A stretch of 32,398 nt of DNA from Thiotrichaceae bacterium (GCA_027083815.1 JALWMR010000224.1:1-32398), one strand, 5' to 3'. Shown: positions 18,506-28,675, counted from the first letter of the stretch. The notes: generated by a model from the letters alone, not told the origin. Numbers and translations are program-made.

Positions 18506-18570
18506 GTGGCACAACTAATAATAAATGCGTTACAAGACATTGAAAATTATGCACTAAAAAGAGAGTTAGC

Positions 18571-19749
18571 ATGTTAAAACCACGAGAAATTATAACGCCG
18601 CGTCCCTCCATGTCCCTTACAGTCCCAGAGGGAATGTCGCCCGTTGAATTTTTTAATAGCCCCGCAAATTTAAAGAATCTGGCTGAGGAAAATGGGCTCT
18701 TTAGGTCTCCTGAAGACTTGCTTATGTACCGAAAATTAATAGGGCATAGCACTGAATTTGATACATCCATTATTCTTGATACTTCAAGGCGAATTCTGGA
18801 TCCTCTAGGTAGACCAGTGAGGCGTGATCAAATGACGCGCCAACAAAAGAAAGTCTGGTCTAAAATGACAACTATTTTAATTGAATATATGCTTGAAAAG
18901 TATCCGGATCCAGAAAAGGATTTAATCCTTTGTGGTGAAGCAAGCCTGGATTCTACCTGGCCGTTAAACAAACCGGGTGTGCCTAGTATCCGTATGATTC
19001 ACAACCATTTTATGGTTTTCCCAATGGATGATTTAATGATGGCAAAGGAGGCCGACCCTAATAATCCGAACCTCACAGATAGCGGCCATAACACATTATT
19101 TTTGCGTCATTTAAGTGACGTGTATCATGAGTTTTTGGAGGTGCTTGACTTGCAATTATTGAGGTTTTTGCCTTCTGAGGAATGCGCGCTTAAATTGACA
19201 GGATATCCACAAGGTTTACCAAGTTGGGAATTAGTAGATGGGGTTGAAAAGCTACAAGATAAATATTTCTGGTATGAATATGAACAAATTTTGCGCGGTT
19301 TTCTGGATTTTTACAGAACCTTCTTTTCATTAGTTGCTACAGGTGATGAGCGCATTCCTGCAAACGCCTATTTTCCCGATCAAGTTGATGATGTGCTATT
19401 AGGCAGCAATCGCTTCTTAAGGGTTGCAAGAGATTTGCGTGAACAAGTTATACAGGACCCCCAATTTGCTAATGAAATACGTTGGCGCCCTGCTTATAAA
19501 CAAATACTTTACCGTGATGATCGGGGGCGTTTGATTGTAACCATTTCACAGAATTCGGTAGGCAATGCGATTACTGAACTACTAGGGATTGTGGTCAATC
19601 GGGTTGAAGATAATGAGATCTATGCAGAGCGAGAACCGGCGCTGGTTGGGAGGTTATTAGAAGCTCGCCAACGTTTAATTGATGCCAATTTGGGGGAACC
19701 CATTTCGGCACCTTGCTGGCCCGCGGGTAAATATGTGCCCTGCCGTTAA
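18571..19749 (+). CDS. Conserved-looking hypothetical protein of unknown family
   Basis: Intact 392-aa ORF with good coding character in a tight co-directional run; contains SIRMIHNHFMVFP. Confidence 0.75.
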   Translation: MLKPREIITPRPSMSLTVPEGMSPVEFFNSPANLKNLAEENGLFRSPEDLLMYRKLIGHSTEFDTSIILDTSRRILDPLGRPVRRDQMTRQQKKVWSKMTTILIEYMLEKYPDPEKDLILCGEASLDSTWPLNKPGVPSIRMIHNHFMVFPMDDLMMAKEADPNNPNLTDSGHNTLFLRHLSDVYHEFLEVLDLQLLRFLPSEECALKLTGYPQGLPSWELVDGVEKLQDKYFWYEYEQILRGFLDFYRTFFSLVATGDERIPANAYFPDQVDDVLLGSNRFLRVARDLREQVIQDPQFANEIRWRPAYKQILYRDDRGRLIVTISQNSVGNAITELLGIVVNRVEDNEIYAEREPALVGRLLEARQRLIDANLGEPISAPCWPAGKYVPCR

Positions 19750-19759
19750 CGTTAGATAG

Positions 19760-20533
19760 GTGGAAGCCTTTGCAGAGCCAGGTATTAGCTGGTTAATCGC
19801 GTTAGCCTTTATCGCTTTTAGTGCGGGGTATATTGATGCGGTGGCAGGTGGAGGCGGCATGCTAAATTTGCCTGCTTTAATGGTTGCTGGCGTGCCCCCG
19901 GTTTCAGCACTCGCAATTAATAAGGTGACTGGTGTTGCTGGCACAACATTTGCTGTTATTAAATATGCTACAAAAAAGCAGATTCATTGGCACACTGTTT
20001 TGGTAGCGGCGATTCCCTGTCTAATTGCTTCCTATATTGGTGGAAAGATCGCCCTTGGCGCCTCAGCCAATGCCCTGGCATGGGCTATTATTATCTGTAT
20101 TCCTATTGCTTTATTTATTGTTATGACCGATAAGCCTACGATAAGGAAAGGCCATACTATAACAAGTCCTTTAAAAACCATCTCAGCTATAGCACCAATA
20201 GGTTTTTATGATGGAATACTTGGCCCAGGCACGGGTACATATATGGCAATTGCGGTTAGAAAAATTTTACGTTTTGATTACTTGTTAGCAACGGCTACAA
20301 TAAAGCCACTAAATTTATTAACCAATATTGGGGCGGCAATTGCCTTTTTATTGGCAGGTAAGGTGATTTGGGTAATTGCAGTCCCCATGATTATGGCCAG
20401 TTCGCTGGGTGGCTGGCTGGGTAGTCACTCAGCAGTTAAAGGGGGAGAAAGGTTTATCCGTCGCCTATTAATTAGTGTTTTGATCGTGATGTTGATAGCG
20501 AATATTTATAAGATGGTAGCTACCGCTCCTTAG
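19760..20533 (+). CDS. Sulfite exporter TauE/SafE (TSUP) family permease
   Basis: FIAFSAGYIDAVAGGGGMLNLPALMVAGVPPVSALAINKV...GFYDGILGPGTGTYMAI. GTG start. Confidence 0.92.
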   Translation: MEAFAEPGISWLIALAFIAFSAGYIDAVAGGGGMLNLPALMVAGVPPVSALAINKVTGVAGTTFAVIKYATKKQIHWHTVLVAAIPCLIASYIGGKIALGASANALAWAIIICIPIALFIVMTDKPTIRKGHTITSPLKTISAIAPIGFYDGILGPGTGTYMAIAVRKILRFDYLLATATIKPLNLLTNIGAAIAFLLAGKVIWVIAVPMIMASSLGGWLGSHSAVKGGERFIRRLLISVLIVMLIANIYKMVATAP

Positions 20534-20548
20534 AGTAACAAAAAGAAC

Positions 20549-21004
20549 CTATTTCACTCTGGGATTTTCTTCCGCAAGTATTCTAGCTCTACGTTGTTCC
20601 CATTTTTCTCTCACTTTGGTAGGTGATACTTCTTTTTTGATTTTAGTGATATTAACGATTTGATCATCAGCTTTTTGTTGAAGTGAGCGATGAACCTGGT
20701 GTGTGCGTTTTAGCGTTGCGGCACTATCAGGTCGACGTAGTGTTTTCTTTTCTGGAAAATAGTTTGAAACATTGATTGTAAAAGAGTCAAGACCCAACTC
20801 TTTTAGGTATTTGGCAAGTGTATCAAGCTTGCGCCAAATACGGGGACTTTTACTGTTTTTTGCAATGACGGTTTTCTTATTCCCACCAACAATGACATTA
20901 AGTTGCCATTTATCATCGTTAGCAACGACGATGGCAGAGTCTATAGCCCCTGCCTCTATTAAATGTAGTAAAGCATTATGATTAATTGTCTCAGAAATAG
21001 ACAT
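20549..21004 (-). CDS. Protein resembling plasmid-stabilisation/ParC-like accessory proteins
   Basis: SISETINHNALLHLIEAGAIDSAIVV...WRKLDTLAKYLKELGLDSFTINVSNYFPEKKTLRRPDSAATLKRTHQ, recalled pattern of plasmid/ICE 'plasmid stabilization' ORFs. Confidence 0.55.
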   Translation of the reverse strand: MSISETINHNALLHLIEAGAIDSAIVVANDDKWQLNVIVGGNKKTVIAKNSKSPRIWRKLDTLAKYLKELGLDSFTINVSNYFPEKKTLRRPDSAATLKRTHQVHRSLQQKADDQIVNITKIKKEVSPTKVREKWEQRRARILAEENPRVK

Positions 21005-21063
21005 TTGATTTCCCCCCGTGACCCAGTTATCAAATAATAGGGTATCACAGAGTTAATAGATTT

Positions 21064-21098
21064 TGAAAGTACACCCCCCTACTTTTTTGCGGTTTACT
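21064..21098 (-). repeat. Dispersed G-tract dyad repeat, copy 6
   Basis: + strand tgaaagtacacccccctacttttttgcggtttact. Confidence 0.85.
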
Positions 21099-21142
21099 GT
21101 CTATTGTGCTTCTCTTAGGCAGAATCAGGTTGCAGTTTTTTG

Positions 21143-21712
21143 CTAGCGTTTAACCTGAAAGCTCAAAGCATTTGTTTGCATTACAGTTTGGCCTGCTGGA
21201 TCAACGATTTTAACGGTTACCTGATGATTGCCAGCAGGTAGGTTTTGAAAATTGATCACTCGGGACTTGCTGGATCTGATTTTTTTGCCGTCTAGAGAGA
21301 ATAAGATTTTGTGCATTTTTTGCAAGGGAGGTTTAATACTTATCATGGCTGAAACATCACCATCCTTTGCGTTAATGACCTGATTGGGCTTTGGAGCCAG
21401 GAATTTAAGGCTAGTGTAACGGGGGGTAACAGCTTGGCTTCGTTTGTTTTTTCTGGTGGTTACCGTCTTGTTGGTAATTGAGGGAGCAGTATTTTTTAAT
21501 GGCTCAAGGGGCTTCCACTGATCTTTATAATTCTTAATGATAGTAATGGCAGGCAGGGATAAAGGTTGTGCATGAATATTTTGGGGCGGCTTATCACCGT
21601 ACTGTATAGTGCCGTTTTTAGCTCGCCACTTGAAGATACCATCTGCACTCAGGACGTTAACCATCAACAAGAATAATGCTAAAATAAAAATCAGTATAGG
21701 GCTCTTGTTCAT
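21143..21712 (-). CDS. DUF4124 domain-containing secreted protein
   Basis: Signal peptide then DGIFKWRAKNGTIQYGDKPPQN; C-terminal Ig-like segment. Confidence 0.75.
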   Translation of the reverse strand: MNKSPILIFILALFLLMVNVLSADGIFKWRAKNGTIQYGDKPPQNIHAQPLSLPAITIIKNYKDQWKPLEPLKNTAPSITNKTVTTRKNKRSQAVTPRYTSLKFLAPKPNQVINAKDGDVSAMISIKPPLQKMHKILFSLDGKKIRSSKSRVINFQNLPAGNHQVTVKIVDPAGQTVMQTNALSFQVKR

Positions 21713-21800
21713 ACGTTTACCTTATTCATCAACTAGTTGTATACCAGAATTATAGCAAATGCTGTTCAGCAAAGCTCAAATTCAGATAATTGGCCAGAAA

Positions 21801-22439
21801 TTAGTCAGAGGTTCTCCCAAATCCTGTTTGCGATGAAAGTTTTATGATTAGCCAATGGAGTAGCTTATTTGCGATGATGGGCAGGCTATCATCAATGCCT
21901 TGAGTTTGGCATTGTGTAACTTCCAGGCCCTTGTAGCCGCAGGGGTTGATATTATTGAAAGGGGTAAGGTCCATGTTAATATTCAGACTTAAACCATGGG
22001 TGGTTCGCCCTTTAGATACCCGCAGCCCAAGAGCTGCAATTTTTTGCTTATTGATATAAACACCAGGTGCTTTTTTATCACTATAGGCTGAGACATGGTA
22101 GTCGTTCAAAAGAGCGATAATGCTATCTTCAATAAGTGTGACTAGCTCCCTCACGCCTAAATTAAGCCTATGTAAATCAAGCAAAAAGTAAATTATCAGT
22201 TGCCCTGGGCCATGATAGGTTACCTGACCTCCTCTATCTACCTTAATAATGGGTATATCGCTTTTTGCGAAAATATGTTCTTCTTTACCATTTCTGCCGA
22301 GTGTATAAACAGGTGGGTGCTCAACGACCCATAATTGATCTGAACTTGTCTCATCGCGATTTTTGGTATAATCCTGCATGGCTTGCCAGGTTTTTTTATA
22401 GTCTTGCAGTCCTAGATTATTTACGACAAGTTTTGTCAT
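21801..22439 (-). CDS. lipB: Lipoyl(octanoyl) transferase
   Basis: LWVVEHPPVYTLGRNGKEEHI, VDRGGQVTYHGPGQLIIY, THGLSLNINMDLTPFNNINPCGYKG. Confidence 0.96.
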   Translation of the reverse strand: MTKLVVNNLGLQDYKKTWQAMQDYTKNRDETSSDQLWVVEHPPVYTLGRNGKEEHIFAKSDIPIIKVDRGGQVTYHGPGQLIIYFLLDLHRLNLGVRELVTLIEDSIIALLNDYHVSAYSDKKAPGVYINKQKIAALGLRVSKGRTTHGLSLNINMDLTPFNNINPCGYKGLEVTQCQTQGIDDSLPIIANKLLHWLIIKLSSQTGFGRTSD

Positions 22440-22451
22440 TTCTTTGATTTA

Positions 22452-22733
22452 TTACAGCACCCATTTAACAAGATCATGATCGGTAAGATCTTGATAGATA
22501 TTGTCCAGTTGCGCCTTGTCTTTAGCGTGAATATTCAACGTCAGACTAGTGTATTTTCCGTTGCTGCTCTTTTTTTCTTTGGTTTCATCAGGGCTGAATT
22601 CAGGGTCATGTTTTTCAGCTATTTTATTAACGCAAACGTAAAAATCCGGGTCGTCAAGCCCCATAACCTTTATTGGAAATTCGCAGGGGTATTCAATTAG
22701 GGACTCTTCTTGCTTAGCTTTGTTATCAGTCAT
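22452..22733 (-). CDS. ybeD: DUF493 / YbeD family protein
   Basis: LIEYPCEFPIKVMGLDDPDF...SSNGKYTSLTLNIHAKDKAQLDNIYQDLTDHDLVKWVL; between dacA and lipB. Confidence 0.93.
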   Translation of the reverse strand: MTDNKAKQEESLIEYPCEFPIKVMGLDDPDFYVCVNKIAEKHDPEFSPDETKEKKSSNGKYTSLTLNIHAKDKAQLDNIYQDLTDHDLVKWVL

Positions 22734-22739
22734 AATTTA

Positions 22740-23876
22740 TTAATTAAATAGTTTCTTAACGCTATCGGTTACCTTCGACCAAAAACCACCGGCATCAACA
22801 GCATCTAGTGCTACTAGTGGTACTTCACTTACAATAATATCACCATCTTTAATAATAGCGTTGCCTAATTTATCACCTCGTTTAACGGGCGCATCGACTG
22901 TATTATCCAGTTTCATTAGACCCTTAAGCTGTTTGTAGTGGCCCTTTTGCACGGTCACGTAAAAATCTTCTGTGATCCCAGCGGGAACAGTATCTTTGGT
23001 GCCTTTCCAGATGCGCGCATCTGCCAATACTGAGCCTGCATCGTAAAGTTTATAGGTTTCGAAAAAACGGAAACCATATTCAAGTAGTTCCTGGCTATAG
23101 TCGGCACGTGTTTTTGCATCTTTAGCACCAAGAACTACAGAGATTAAACGCATATCATTTCTTTTTGAGGATGCAACCAAACAATACCCCGCTGATTCTG
23201 TATGACCCGTTTTAACACCATCAACCGTTTTGTCACGCCATAGTAATTTATTGCGGTTATATTGTTTTATGCCATTATAACTATACTCTTTTATTGAATG
23301 TAGTTTGTAATGCTCTGGGAAGTCTCTAATAATAGCCTGTGTTAGTTTTACGATATCCCGGGCGGTGGTGTAATGATTTTCTGCAGGCCAGCCGGTTGCA
23401 TTCATATAATGAGTATTGTTTAATCCCATGGCTTTTGCTTGCTCATTCATCATTTTAACAAAAGCACTCTCGCTCCCAGCGACGTGTTCAGCCAGTGCAA
23501 CAGCTGCATCATTGCCGGACTGGATAATTAAACCATGAAGGACTCGATTGAGCGGAACCTTTTTGCCAGCTTCTAAAAACATTCTTGAGCCTTCCATTTT
23601 CCAGGCTTTTTTGCTGATAAGAACATTGTCTTTTAGAGAAATATCTCCCTTCTCAAGTGCCTTGTAAATAACATAGGCGGTCATTAGCTTGGTGATACTT
23701 GCAGGTTCAATACGTTTATCAGGGTTTTTAGCAACAAGCTCAGTACCGCTGTGATAGTCAACCAGCAGATAACTGTCCGCATTTAGCGTGGGGCCAACGG
23801 GCAAATTAGCAGCAAAAAGAAAGCTACTGAATACAAAGAGTGAAATTAATAAAACTATTTTTGAAAAAACATTCAT
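22740..23876 (-). CDS. dacA: D-alanyl-D-alanine carboxypeptidase (PBP5/6 type)
   Basis: EPASITKLMTAYVIY (SxxK), SGNDAAVALAEHVAGS, VDGVKTGHTESAGYCLVAS (KTG). Confidence 0.95.
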   Translation of the reverse strand: MNVFSKIVLLISLFVFSSFLFAANLPVGPTLNADSYLLVDYHSGTELVAKNPDKRIEPASITKLMTAYVIYKALEKGDISLKDNVLISKKAWKMEGSRMFLEAGKKVPLNRVLHGLIIQSGNDAAVALAEHVAGSESAFVKMMNEQAKAMGLNNTHYMNATGWPAENHYTTARDIVKLTQAIIRDFPEHYKLHSIKEYSYNGIKQYNRNKLLWRDKTVDGVKTGHTESAGYCLVASSKRNDMRLISVVLGAKDAKTRADYSQELLEYGFRFFETYKLYDAGSVLADARIWKGTKDTVPAGITEDFYVTVQKGHYKQLKGLMKLDNTVDAPVKRGDKLGNAIIKDGDIIVSEVPLVALDAVDAGGFWSKVTDSVKKLFN

Positions 23877-23963
23877 TACTTAAAGTTGTGCAGCATTCGT
23901 TAGAAAAAAAGGCGCATAATGATTTACGAGCCAACTATTAATCTTAGTTAGTGTGGTAGCCTA

Positions 23964-24467
23964 TTAGTTTTCGACAACCTTAAATTGAGATAAGCCATCA
24001 TTTGTTAGGCTATCTTTTACTTTATCAATATCTTCTTGTTTATGATAAGGCCCCAGACGTACCATATGAAGATTTTGTCCTGATTTGGTAACGCGAGATT
24101 CCATTGTAGCTCCGGGTAGGCCAATAGAGGATAATCTAACAAAAGTATCTAGAGCCTGCTCTTGATCTGGGTAAGTGCCTACTACAATATAGTAATTCTT
24201 CTTTGATAAATAAGATGTTTTCCTGGTCGGTGATTGCCTACTACTCGGTCTTGGTGGTGTTCGTGCACTTTTAGTTATGGTCGCTGGCTCTTGTAAACTT
24301 GGTGGTATGGTTAGCTTCTCGTTGACAGCAACCTCACTACTATTTTGACTGCTTTGGCTACTTTGATTTCCAAAGGTGGTCATCTTACGCATTGTACTAC
24401 ATGCTGACAAAACACTAATAGTCGTTAGAGCTACTGCCACACTCGTAACAAATTTTAATTTATTCAT
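23964..24467 (-). CDS. SPOR domain-containing lipoprotein at the rlpA position
   Basis: Lipobox LSAC; C-terminal SPOR-like YYIVVGTYPDQEQALDTFVRLSSIGLPGATMESRVTKSGQNLHMVRLGPY; no double-psi beta-barrel region. Confidence 0.8.
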   Translation of the reverse strand: MNKLKFVTSVAVALTTISVLSACSTMRKMTTFGNQSSQSSQNSSEVAVNEKLTIPPSLQEPATITKSARTPPRPSSRQSPTRKTSYLSKKNYYIVVGTYPDQEQALDTFVRLSSIGLPGATMESRVTKSGQNLHMVRLGPYHKQEDIDKVKDSLTNDGLSQFKVVEN

Positions 24468-24560
24468 TATCGTCCCCTTTAAAGATAATGGTTAGTTGTG
24501 ATTACTTCTAGTTGTCCTGCTTTTGAGTAAAGTTCTCTACTGCATTTTCAACAATTAAGC

Positions 24561-25574
24561 TTATTTATGTTTCAATAGCTTGCGCCGTTTTATTTCTCTT
24601 GCTAGCTGATAAATAGCCATTGCATACTTTGGGCTATGATTATAACGCGTAATCACATAAAAGTTATCACCTGTTATCCAGTATTCATACCCGCGATCGC
24701 CCTGCAGTTTTAATAATGCCACCCGTGTAGAATTAATATTAGAAACGGGCGTAACACCAAATTGAGCAAGTTGAGGCAGAGAATACTTTGGTTTAGCCGC
24801 ATCAGTTGTTGCAATGTTATCATAAAAACGGCCTTTTATCTGTGCTGGAACAGTAATATCACCATTGGGCTTCCAGCCATGTCGTGAAAAATAATTAGCG
24901 ACACTGCCAATAGCATCTTCAGGATGCCAAAGGTCTTTATGTCCATCACCATTAAAATCAATTGCAAAATTACGATAACTGCTGGAGATGAACTGCCCTA
25001 GCCCCATGGCCCCGGCATATGAGCCTTTTAGTGAAGCTGGGTTGGGAATTTTCTCTTCACGAATTAGGCGAAGATAATGGTCAAGCTCTTCCGTATAGAA
25101 GGATTGTCTTTTAGGAAAATCCATAGCTAAAGTGGTGAGGCTTCTAAGCACATTATGCTTGCCTGTATTGCGTCCGTAAAGTGTCTCTACACCAATGATA
25201 GCAACGATTATTTCTTCCGGAATACCATATTGCTGACTAGCTGCTTTTAAGGCGCGGTGATGTCTATTCCAAAAACTGACACCGACGTCAGCCCGCTCTT
25301 GTGTTAGAAATATCTTTCTATAAATATTCCAGGGTTTTGCCTCAGCAGGCGAGTTAACTTTTCTTAAAACGTCTTCGTCACGAGTTATTTTGGAGAAAGT
25401 TTGTAGAAGATAGTTTCTATTAAAGCCTTTTTGCTGCATCCGGTTAATAAATTTCTGCATGGCCGGGTAGGATAAATAAGAGCCTGTTTGCCTAACTTTA
25501 GACGGTTCGGCAAGTGTCAAATTGCTGAATGAAAGAAGTAATATGAAGCCTGTTAAGAAACGAAATGAAGACAT
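24561..25574 (-). CDS. mltB: Membrane-bound lytic murein transglycosylase B
   Basis: IVAIIGVETLYGRNTGKHNVLRSLTTLAMDFPKRQSFYTEEL...GSYAGAMGLGQFISSSYRNFAIDFNGDGHKDLW. Confidence 0.95.
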   Translation of the reverse strand: MSSFRFLTGFILLLSFSNLTLAEPSKVRQTGSYLSYPAMQKFINRMQQKGFNRNYLLQTFSKITRDEDVLRKVNSPAEAKPWNIYRKIFLTQERADVGVSFWNRHHRALKAASQQYGIPEEIIVAIIGVETLYGRNTGKHNVLRSLTTLAMDFPKRQSFYTEELDHYLRLIREEKIPNPASLKGSYAGAMGLGQFISSSYRNFAIDFNGDGHKDLWHPEDAIGSVANYFSRHGWKPNGDITVPAQIKGRFYDNIATTDAAKPKYSLPQLAQFGVTPVSNINSTRVALLKLQGDRGYEYWITGDNFYVITRYNHSPKYAMAIYQLAREIKRRKLLKHK

Positions 25575-26689
25575 TAGTGGTTTGACCTTTTTTTACGTTT
25601 ACGCATTCCCATAAGCAGACCAAAAGCGGCCATTAGGGTAACAAGTGAAGTGCCCCCATAACTAATAAGAGGGAGAGGAACACCTACAACAGGTAATACA
25701 CCGCTAACCATACCTGTATTTACCAGTAAGTATATAAAAAAAGTAAGGCTCAAACCGCCACCTAAAAGTCTTGCAAAGGTGTCTTCCCCCTTGGTTGCCA
25801 GATATAGACCTCTCCATATAATAAAGATATACAAAGAAAACAGAATCAAGTTTCCAAGCAGACCAAACTCCTCACCAAAAACAGCAAAGATAAAATCGGT
25901 ATGACGCTCAGGTAAAAAATCAAGCCGCGACTGATCCCCTTTTAGCCAGCCTTTACCATAAACACCACCAGAGCCAATCGCAATGGTGGATTGGATAATG
26001 TGATAGCCAGAGCCTAAACGATCTGCATCGGGGTTAAACAGAGTGAGAACTCTTTGCCGTTGGTAATCATGCATACCAAAATAAAAAATAAGTGGTGCGG
26101 CAATTATTCCAGCGATTAGAGTGGCCAATAGCCATTTCCATGGAAGCCCAGCGAAGTAAATAACAAAGAAGCCAGCACTTCCTACTAATAAAGCTGTTCC
26201 CAGGTCGGGTTGCTTTACAATTAACAACATGGGAATTACAACCAGCAAGCTGGCAATAAAAATATCTTTAAAGCTGGGGGGTAGGGTTTTTTTAGAAAAA
26301 TAGCTGGCAACCATCATTGGGACAGCAAGCTTCATCACTTCTGAAGGTTGAAACCGCAGGCCACCTAACTCAATCCAGCGTTGTGCGCCTTTACCCATTG
26401 ACCCTTGAATTAATACCAGCACCAGAAACAAAACACCGAAGGCATAAACCCAGATAGACCAGCGATTTAATATTTCACTGGATAGCTGGGTGGCAATAAG
26501 CATAATAGATGTGGCTAAAATCAAGTGAATAGTGTGTGTATTCATCATCGCCTGATTTTCACCAGTTGCGCTAAATAATGTAATTGTTCCCAGAAATATC
26601 AAAAGAATAATGGCAACGACCAATACTAGATCAATGGAGGTTAACCATCGAAGTAATAATTTGCTAAAATTAAAATCACCGGTGTTCAT
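25574..26689 (-). CDS. mrdB: Rod shape-determining peptidoglycan glycosyltransferase RodA
   Basis: SEDS family: GLRFQPSEVMKLAVPMMVA...LPERHTDFIFAVFGEEFGLLG...LPLISYGGTSLV. Confidence 0.96.
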   Translation of the reverse strand: MNTGDFNFSKLLLRWLTSIDLVLVVAIILLIFLGTITLFSATGENQAMMNTHTIHLILATSIMLIATQLSSEILNRWSIWVYAFGVLFLVLVLIQGSMGKGAQRWIELGGLRFQPSEVMKLAVPMMVASYFSKKTLPPSFKDIFIASLLVVIPMLLIVKQPDLGTALLVGSAGFFVIYFAGLPWKWLLATLIAGIIAAPLIFYFGMHDYQRQRVLTLFNPDADRLGSGYHIIQSTIAIGSGGVYGKGWLKGDQSRLDFLPERHTDFIFAVFGEEFGLLGNLILFSLYIFIIWRGLYLATKGEDTFARLLGGGLSLTFFIYLLVNTGMVSGVLPVVGVPLPLISYGGTSLVTLMAAFGLLMGMRKRKKRSNH

Positions 26690-26707
26690 TAAGCAGGTCT
26701 CATATTA

Positions 26708-28675
26708 TTAATTGGTTGCCCTTTTAGGTTTTTTCTTTTCTGTTTTCTGTCTTTTGATTTTATTGGCATTAATTAATGTGGGCGATGAGTCTGACGGTTT
26801 TTTGATATTCTCATCATTTTTTTCATTTTCTTTTGGATCAAGCAAATAGGTATCTAATAATTGTCGCGCTATTGGTGCTGCTACCTTACTTCCACCCCCG
26901 GCATTTTCTGCAATAATTGCTAAAGCAATCCGAGGGTTATCTACCGGTGCAAAGGCAACAAATAAGGCATGATCGTGTAATTTTTTTCGTAGTTTTGATG
27001 CGTTATAAGATTTATTTTGTGCAATACCAAAAACTTGAGCCGTACCCGTTTTACCAGCGAAACGATATTTGGCACCTGCGCCAGATCTTCTGGCTGTACC
27101 ACGCTCACCATGTACGACATTGACCATGCCACGAATAACATCATTCCAGTAGCGTAACTTAGTAACGCCAATGGAAGGCAGCTTCTCCGGTGTAACCAGC
27201 TTTTCGGGTAGATTTCTAGAGATACGAACAGCGCGTAATACATGGGGCTTAATGCGTCGCCCATGATTGGCAATGATAGCAACAGCGTTTGCTAATTGGA
27301 GTGGGGTGGCAGTGAAATAGCCTTGCCCAATCCCCATATTGACAGTATCTCCTGGATACCAGAATCTGTCATAACGTTTTCTTTTCCACTCCGGTGTGGG
27401 CATTAATGCTGTCCGCTCATGGGGTAAGTCAATACCAGTTTTTTGTCCAAATCCAAACTTTTCCATTCCTTTGGAAAAGCGTTTCACACCCATACGAAAG
27501 GCAAGATCATAGAAATAGACATCACAGGACTGGTAAATGGCGCGGTTTAAACTGATATGCCCATGACCTGATTTCTTCCAGCAGCGAAATCTGTGCCTGT
27601 TTCCGGGAATCTGAAAAAAACCTTTGCCATAAACTGAGCTACTAGGCGTTACCACTCCAGCATTAAGTCCAATTAATGCTGCCATGGGCTTAACTGTCGA
27701 GCCAGGTGGGTAAGAGCCTTGTAATGCACGATTATATAGAGGGCGATCAGGGTTGCTCCTTAAGGCATTATAGTGTCGATAGGAAATACCATCGACAAAT
27801 AGATTTGGATCATAGGTAGGCATGCTTGCCATGGCGAGCACTTCACCATTGCGTGGATCAATAGCAACAACGGCACCATTATAATCTTTAATTAATTCTT
27901 CGGCTTTGATCTGCAACCTAAGATCAATGCTTAAAAATAAGTCTTCGCCAGCGATGGGGGCCTGCTCAGCGAGCTTTAGTTGTGGTTTGCCGTGTGCATC
28001 AACCTCAATAACTTCATACCCTGCCTTGCCATGTAGGCGAGACTCATAATACTTTTCGATACCCGATTTACCAATATGAGTTGTACCTTTGTATTCATTA
28101 CTATCAACTTTTTTTAAATCTTTTTTATCAATGCGCCCTACATAACCCAATAAATGGCTGGCAACAGAGCCTAAAGGATAGTTTCTTTGCATTCTTACAC
28201 TGATTTTAAAACCGGGAAAACGAAAGCGGTTTTCCGAAAAAAGTGCTATTTCGTTTTCTGTCATATTTTGCCGCAAAACCACAGGTTGAAAACGGGAATT
28301 AACACGCAATTTTTGTTTAAATTTGTTCACCTCAAGTGGTGTGATAGGCAATAGTTGCATTAAGCGTTTTAAACTACCTTTCATATCACTGACATCATCT
28401 TCAGCGGCTTCTAACACATATTCTATGTGGTTATCCGCGAGCAATACGCCATTACGGTCATAAATTAATCCTCGTACCGGTGGAATGGGGATTTTCTTCT
28501 GATAGTTTTCTTTTGACTTTGCAGTGTAATAGTCATGATGGGTGACTTGTAAAAAAAATAGCCTGACAAAGACCAGTAACAAGGCTATAAACACCAAGAT
28601 GGCAGCAACAATTGCTCGTGATCGAAACAAACGGTATTCATCTCTTTCACTTTTTACCGTAACGCGTTTTTCCAT
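26708..28675 (-). CDS. mrdA: Penicillin-binding protein 2
   Basis: RGLIYDRNGVLLADN, YPPGSTVKPMAALIGLNAG, FAGKTGTAQVFG; adjacent to rodA. Confidence 0.96.
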   Translation of the reverse strand: MEKRVTVKSERDEYRLFRSRAIVAAILVFIALLLVFVRLFFLQVTHHDYYTAKSKENYQKKIPIPPVRGLIYDRNGVLLADNHIEYVLEAAEDDVSDMKGSLKRLMQLLPITPLEVNKFKQKLRVNSRFQPVVLRQNMTENEIALFSENRFRFPGFKISVRMQRNYPLGSVASHLLGYVGRIDKKDLKKVDSNEYKGTTHIGKSGIEKYYESRLHGKAGYEVIEVDAHGKPQLKLAEQAPIAGEDLFLSIDLRLQIKAEELIKDYNGAVVAIDPRNGEVLAMASMPTYDPNLFVDGISYRHYNALRSNPDRPLYNRALQGSYPPGSTVKPMAALIGLNAGVVTPSSSVYGKGFFQIPGNRHRFRCWKKSGHGHISLNRAIYQSCDVYFYDLAFRMGVKRFSKGMEKFGFGQKTGIDLPHERTALMPTPEWKRKRYDRFWYPGDTVNMGIGQGYFTATPLQLANAVAIIANHGRRIKPHVLRAVRISRNLPEKLVTPEKLPSIGVTKLRYWNDVIRGMVNVVHGERGTARRSGAGAKYRFAGKTGTAQVFGIAQNKSYNASKLRKKLHDHALFVAFAPVDNPRIALAIIAENAGGGSKVAAPIARQLLDTYLLDPKENEKNDENIKKPSDSSPTLINANKIKRQKTEKKKPKRATN

